From assembly GCA_030045175.1 (NCBI GenBank), contig JASIBM010000195.1, positions 1-6,117 on the forward strand: a DNA stretch of 6,117 bases, read 5' to 3'. Below are positions 5,528-6,117 of this stretch, one piece after another. A model generated the notes under the pieces. That model searched no databases and was not told the origin of the DNA. It saw nothing but the letters and a program-made list of their open reading frames with translations. The stretch is from Streptosporangiaceae bacterium. GTDB taxonomy: Bacteria > Actinomycetota > Actinomycetes > Streptosporangiales > Streptosporangiaceae. Positions within the stretch are counted from its first letter, which is position 1; every line of letters begins with the position of its first letter. A program made the position numbers and the translations under genes.

Positions 5528-6117
5528 ATGCTTGTCGGGAACGCGGATCTGCCGCTGCTGGCCCATGATGACCCAGCCTTCTCGGGGGCACGGTTCCACG
5601 AGGTCCTCGATGACCTGGCCAGCCGCAGCTGGCTGGTCCGCTCTGACCTGGGCTATCTCGTGCTCGGCCGCGAGCCGGGGATGGCGCTGCTGAAGGACCG
5701 GAGGCTGTCGTTCCCTGCGGTCGAGCTGCTGGAGCTGCAGGGGCTGACCGACGGGATCATCTACGATGGCACGACCAAAGGCCTGATGGCACAGTCCGGC
5801 CAGCCGCACGCTCGCCTGCGCCGGCTGGTGAGCGCGGCGTTCACACCGCGCCAGGTCGAGCGGCTGCGCCCGCGCCTGCGCGGGTACCTGGCTGGCCTGT
5901 GGCAGGACATTGCCCAGACGGGCAGGTGCGACGTTGTCACGGCCTTGGCCCGGCCGCTGCCCTCGATGGCCATCGCCGAGCTGCTCGGCGTCCCCGGCGA
6001 CGCCGCGCTGCTGGCCCGGTGGTCGGCCAGCCTGCAGGCAGTGTTCGACATGGACATGACGGCCAAGCGCGCTGAGATCGAGGCAGCCAACCAGGACGTC
6101 CGGGACTACGTGCTCGA
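5528..6117 (+). CDS. Cytochrome P450, N-terminal part (3' end outside window)
   Basis: Bacterial class I P450s are soluble haem monooxygenases that take electrons from a ferredoxin and oxidise small molecules such as sterols, fatty acids, terpenes or secondary-metabolite intermediates. The frame opens at ATG 5528 and stays open to the window end, giving 196 residues of an expected ~400. Recognition rests on the helix-C region SGQPHARLRRLVSAAFTPR (H94, R98; AFTPR 104-108), where H and R normally contact the haem propionates. The later AIAELLGVPGD segment is the usual start of the helix E-F region. The N-terminus has no membrane anchor. The I-helix oxygen-binding motif, the ExxR and the haem Cys loop would all lie beyond the window, so activity and CYP family cannot be judged. 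It lies 102 bases after rodA with its own ribosome binding site and is probably a separate transcription unit. The substrate is unknown. Confidence 0.93.
   Translation, partial: MLVGNADLPLLAHDDPAFSGARFHEVLDDLASRSWLVRSDLGYLVLGREPGMALLKDRRLSFPAVELLELQGLTDGIIYDGTTKGLMAQSGQPHARLRRLVSAAFTPRQVERLRPRLRGYLAGLWQDIAQTGRCDVVTALARPLPSMAIAELLGVPGDAALLARWSASLQAVFDMDMTAKRAEIEAANQDVRDYVL

Noticed and set aside
5485..5568. 27-codon ATG frame overlapping the P450 start, containing CDAC
   Set aside because: No Shine-Dalgarno before 5485, and the ATG lies inside the AT-rich promoter-like patch. A leader peptide is possible but unsupported.
5246..5809. Antisense open frame spanning the rodA end, the intergenic region and the P450 start
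   Set aside because: It crosses two real gene ends and shows no recognisable domain; no ribosome binding site was evident.
1..6117. CRISPR arrays, tRNA/rRNA genes, insertion sequences, phage or defence genes
   Set aside because: No spaced direct repeats, RNA gene signatures, transposase motifs or terminal inverted repeats were seen; coding density is almost complete with housekeeping genes.

Overview
The window reads as chromosomal DNA from a high-GC actinobacterium. It is visibly GC-rich, with strong G/C bias at third codon positions, two GTG starts and four-base stop/start overlaps. An mreB-mreC-mreD-mrdA-rodA order is typical of actinobacteria that keep MreB, meaning mycelial or sporulating lineages such as Streptomyces, Frankia and Streptosporangiales relatives. 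In Streptomyces the equivalent mre cluster (mreB, mreC, mreD, pbp2, sfr) works mainly in spore-wall synthesis. The genus cannot be fixed from the sequence alone. I saw no in-frame TTA leucine codon in any of the genes.

Layout, all on the + strand. Positions 1-492 hold the C-terminal half of MreB (actin-like filament). Positions 498-1313 hold MreC (membrane-anchored coiled-coil/beta scaffold). Positions 1315-2019 hold MreD (multi-pass membrane protein with an unusually long C-terminal tail). Positions 2016-4082 hold PBP2/MrdA (class B transpeptidase). Positions 4079-5425 hold RodA (SEDS glycosyltransferase). The junctions are a 5-base gap, a 1-base gap, a GTGA overlap and an ATGA overlap, so the five genes are almost certainly one transcript with coupled translation. 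A 102-base intergenic stretch (5426-5527) follows, with a short AT-rich patch that may hold a promoter or operator. It precedes the N-terminal third to half of a cytochrome P450 (5528 to the window end), which is probably a separate transcription unit.

Together the first five genes encode the elongasome (Rod complex). MreB organises it from the cytoplasm, and MreC and MreD link the filament to the periplasmic-side machinery. RodA polymerises glycan from lipid II, and PBP2 cross-links it and activates RodA. The P450 has no evident role in this complex.

I do not see a new system here: the cluster is a known one. The most notable point is in RodA, where the normally conserved [Q/E]PDLGT-type motif reads EPALGV (Asp to Ala), while the other SEDS signatures, including the putative catalytic Asp, are intact. 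Lesser points are a long Ala/Arg/Pro tail on MreD, eight cysteines with a Tyr-rich insert in the PBP2 ectodomain, and a possible operator before the P450.
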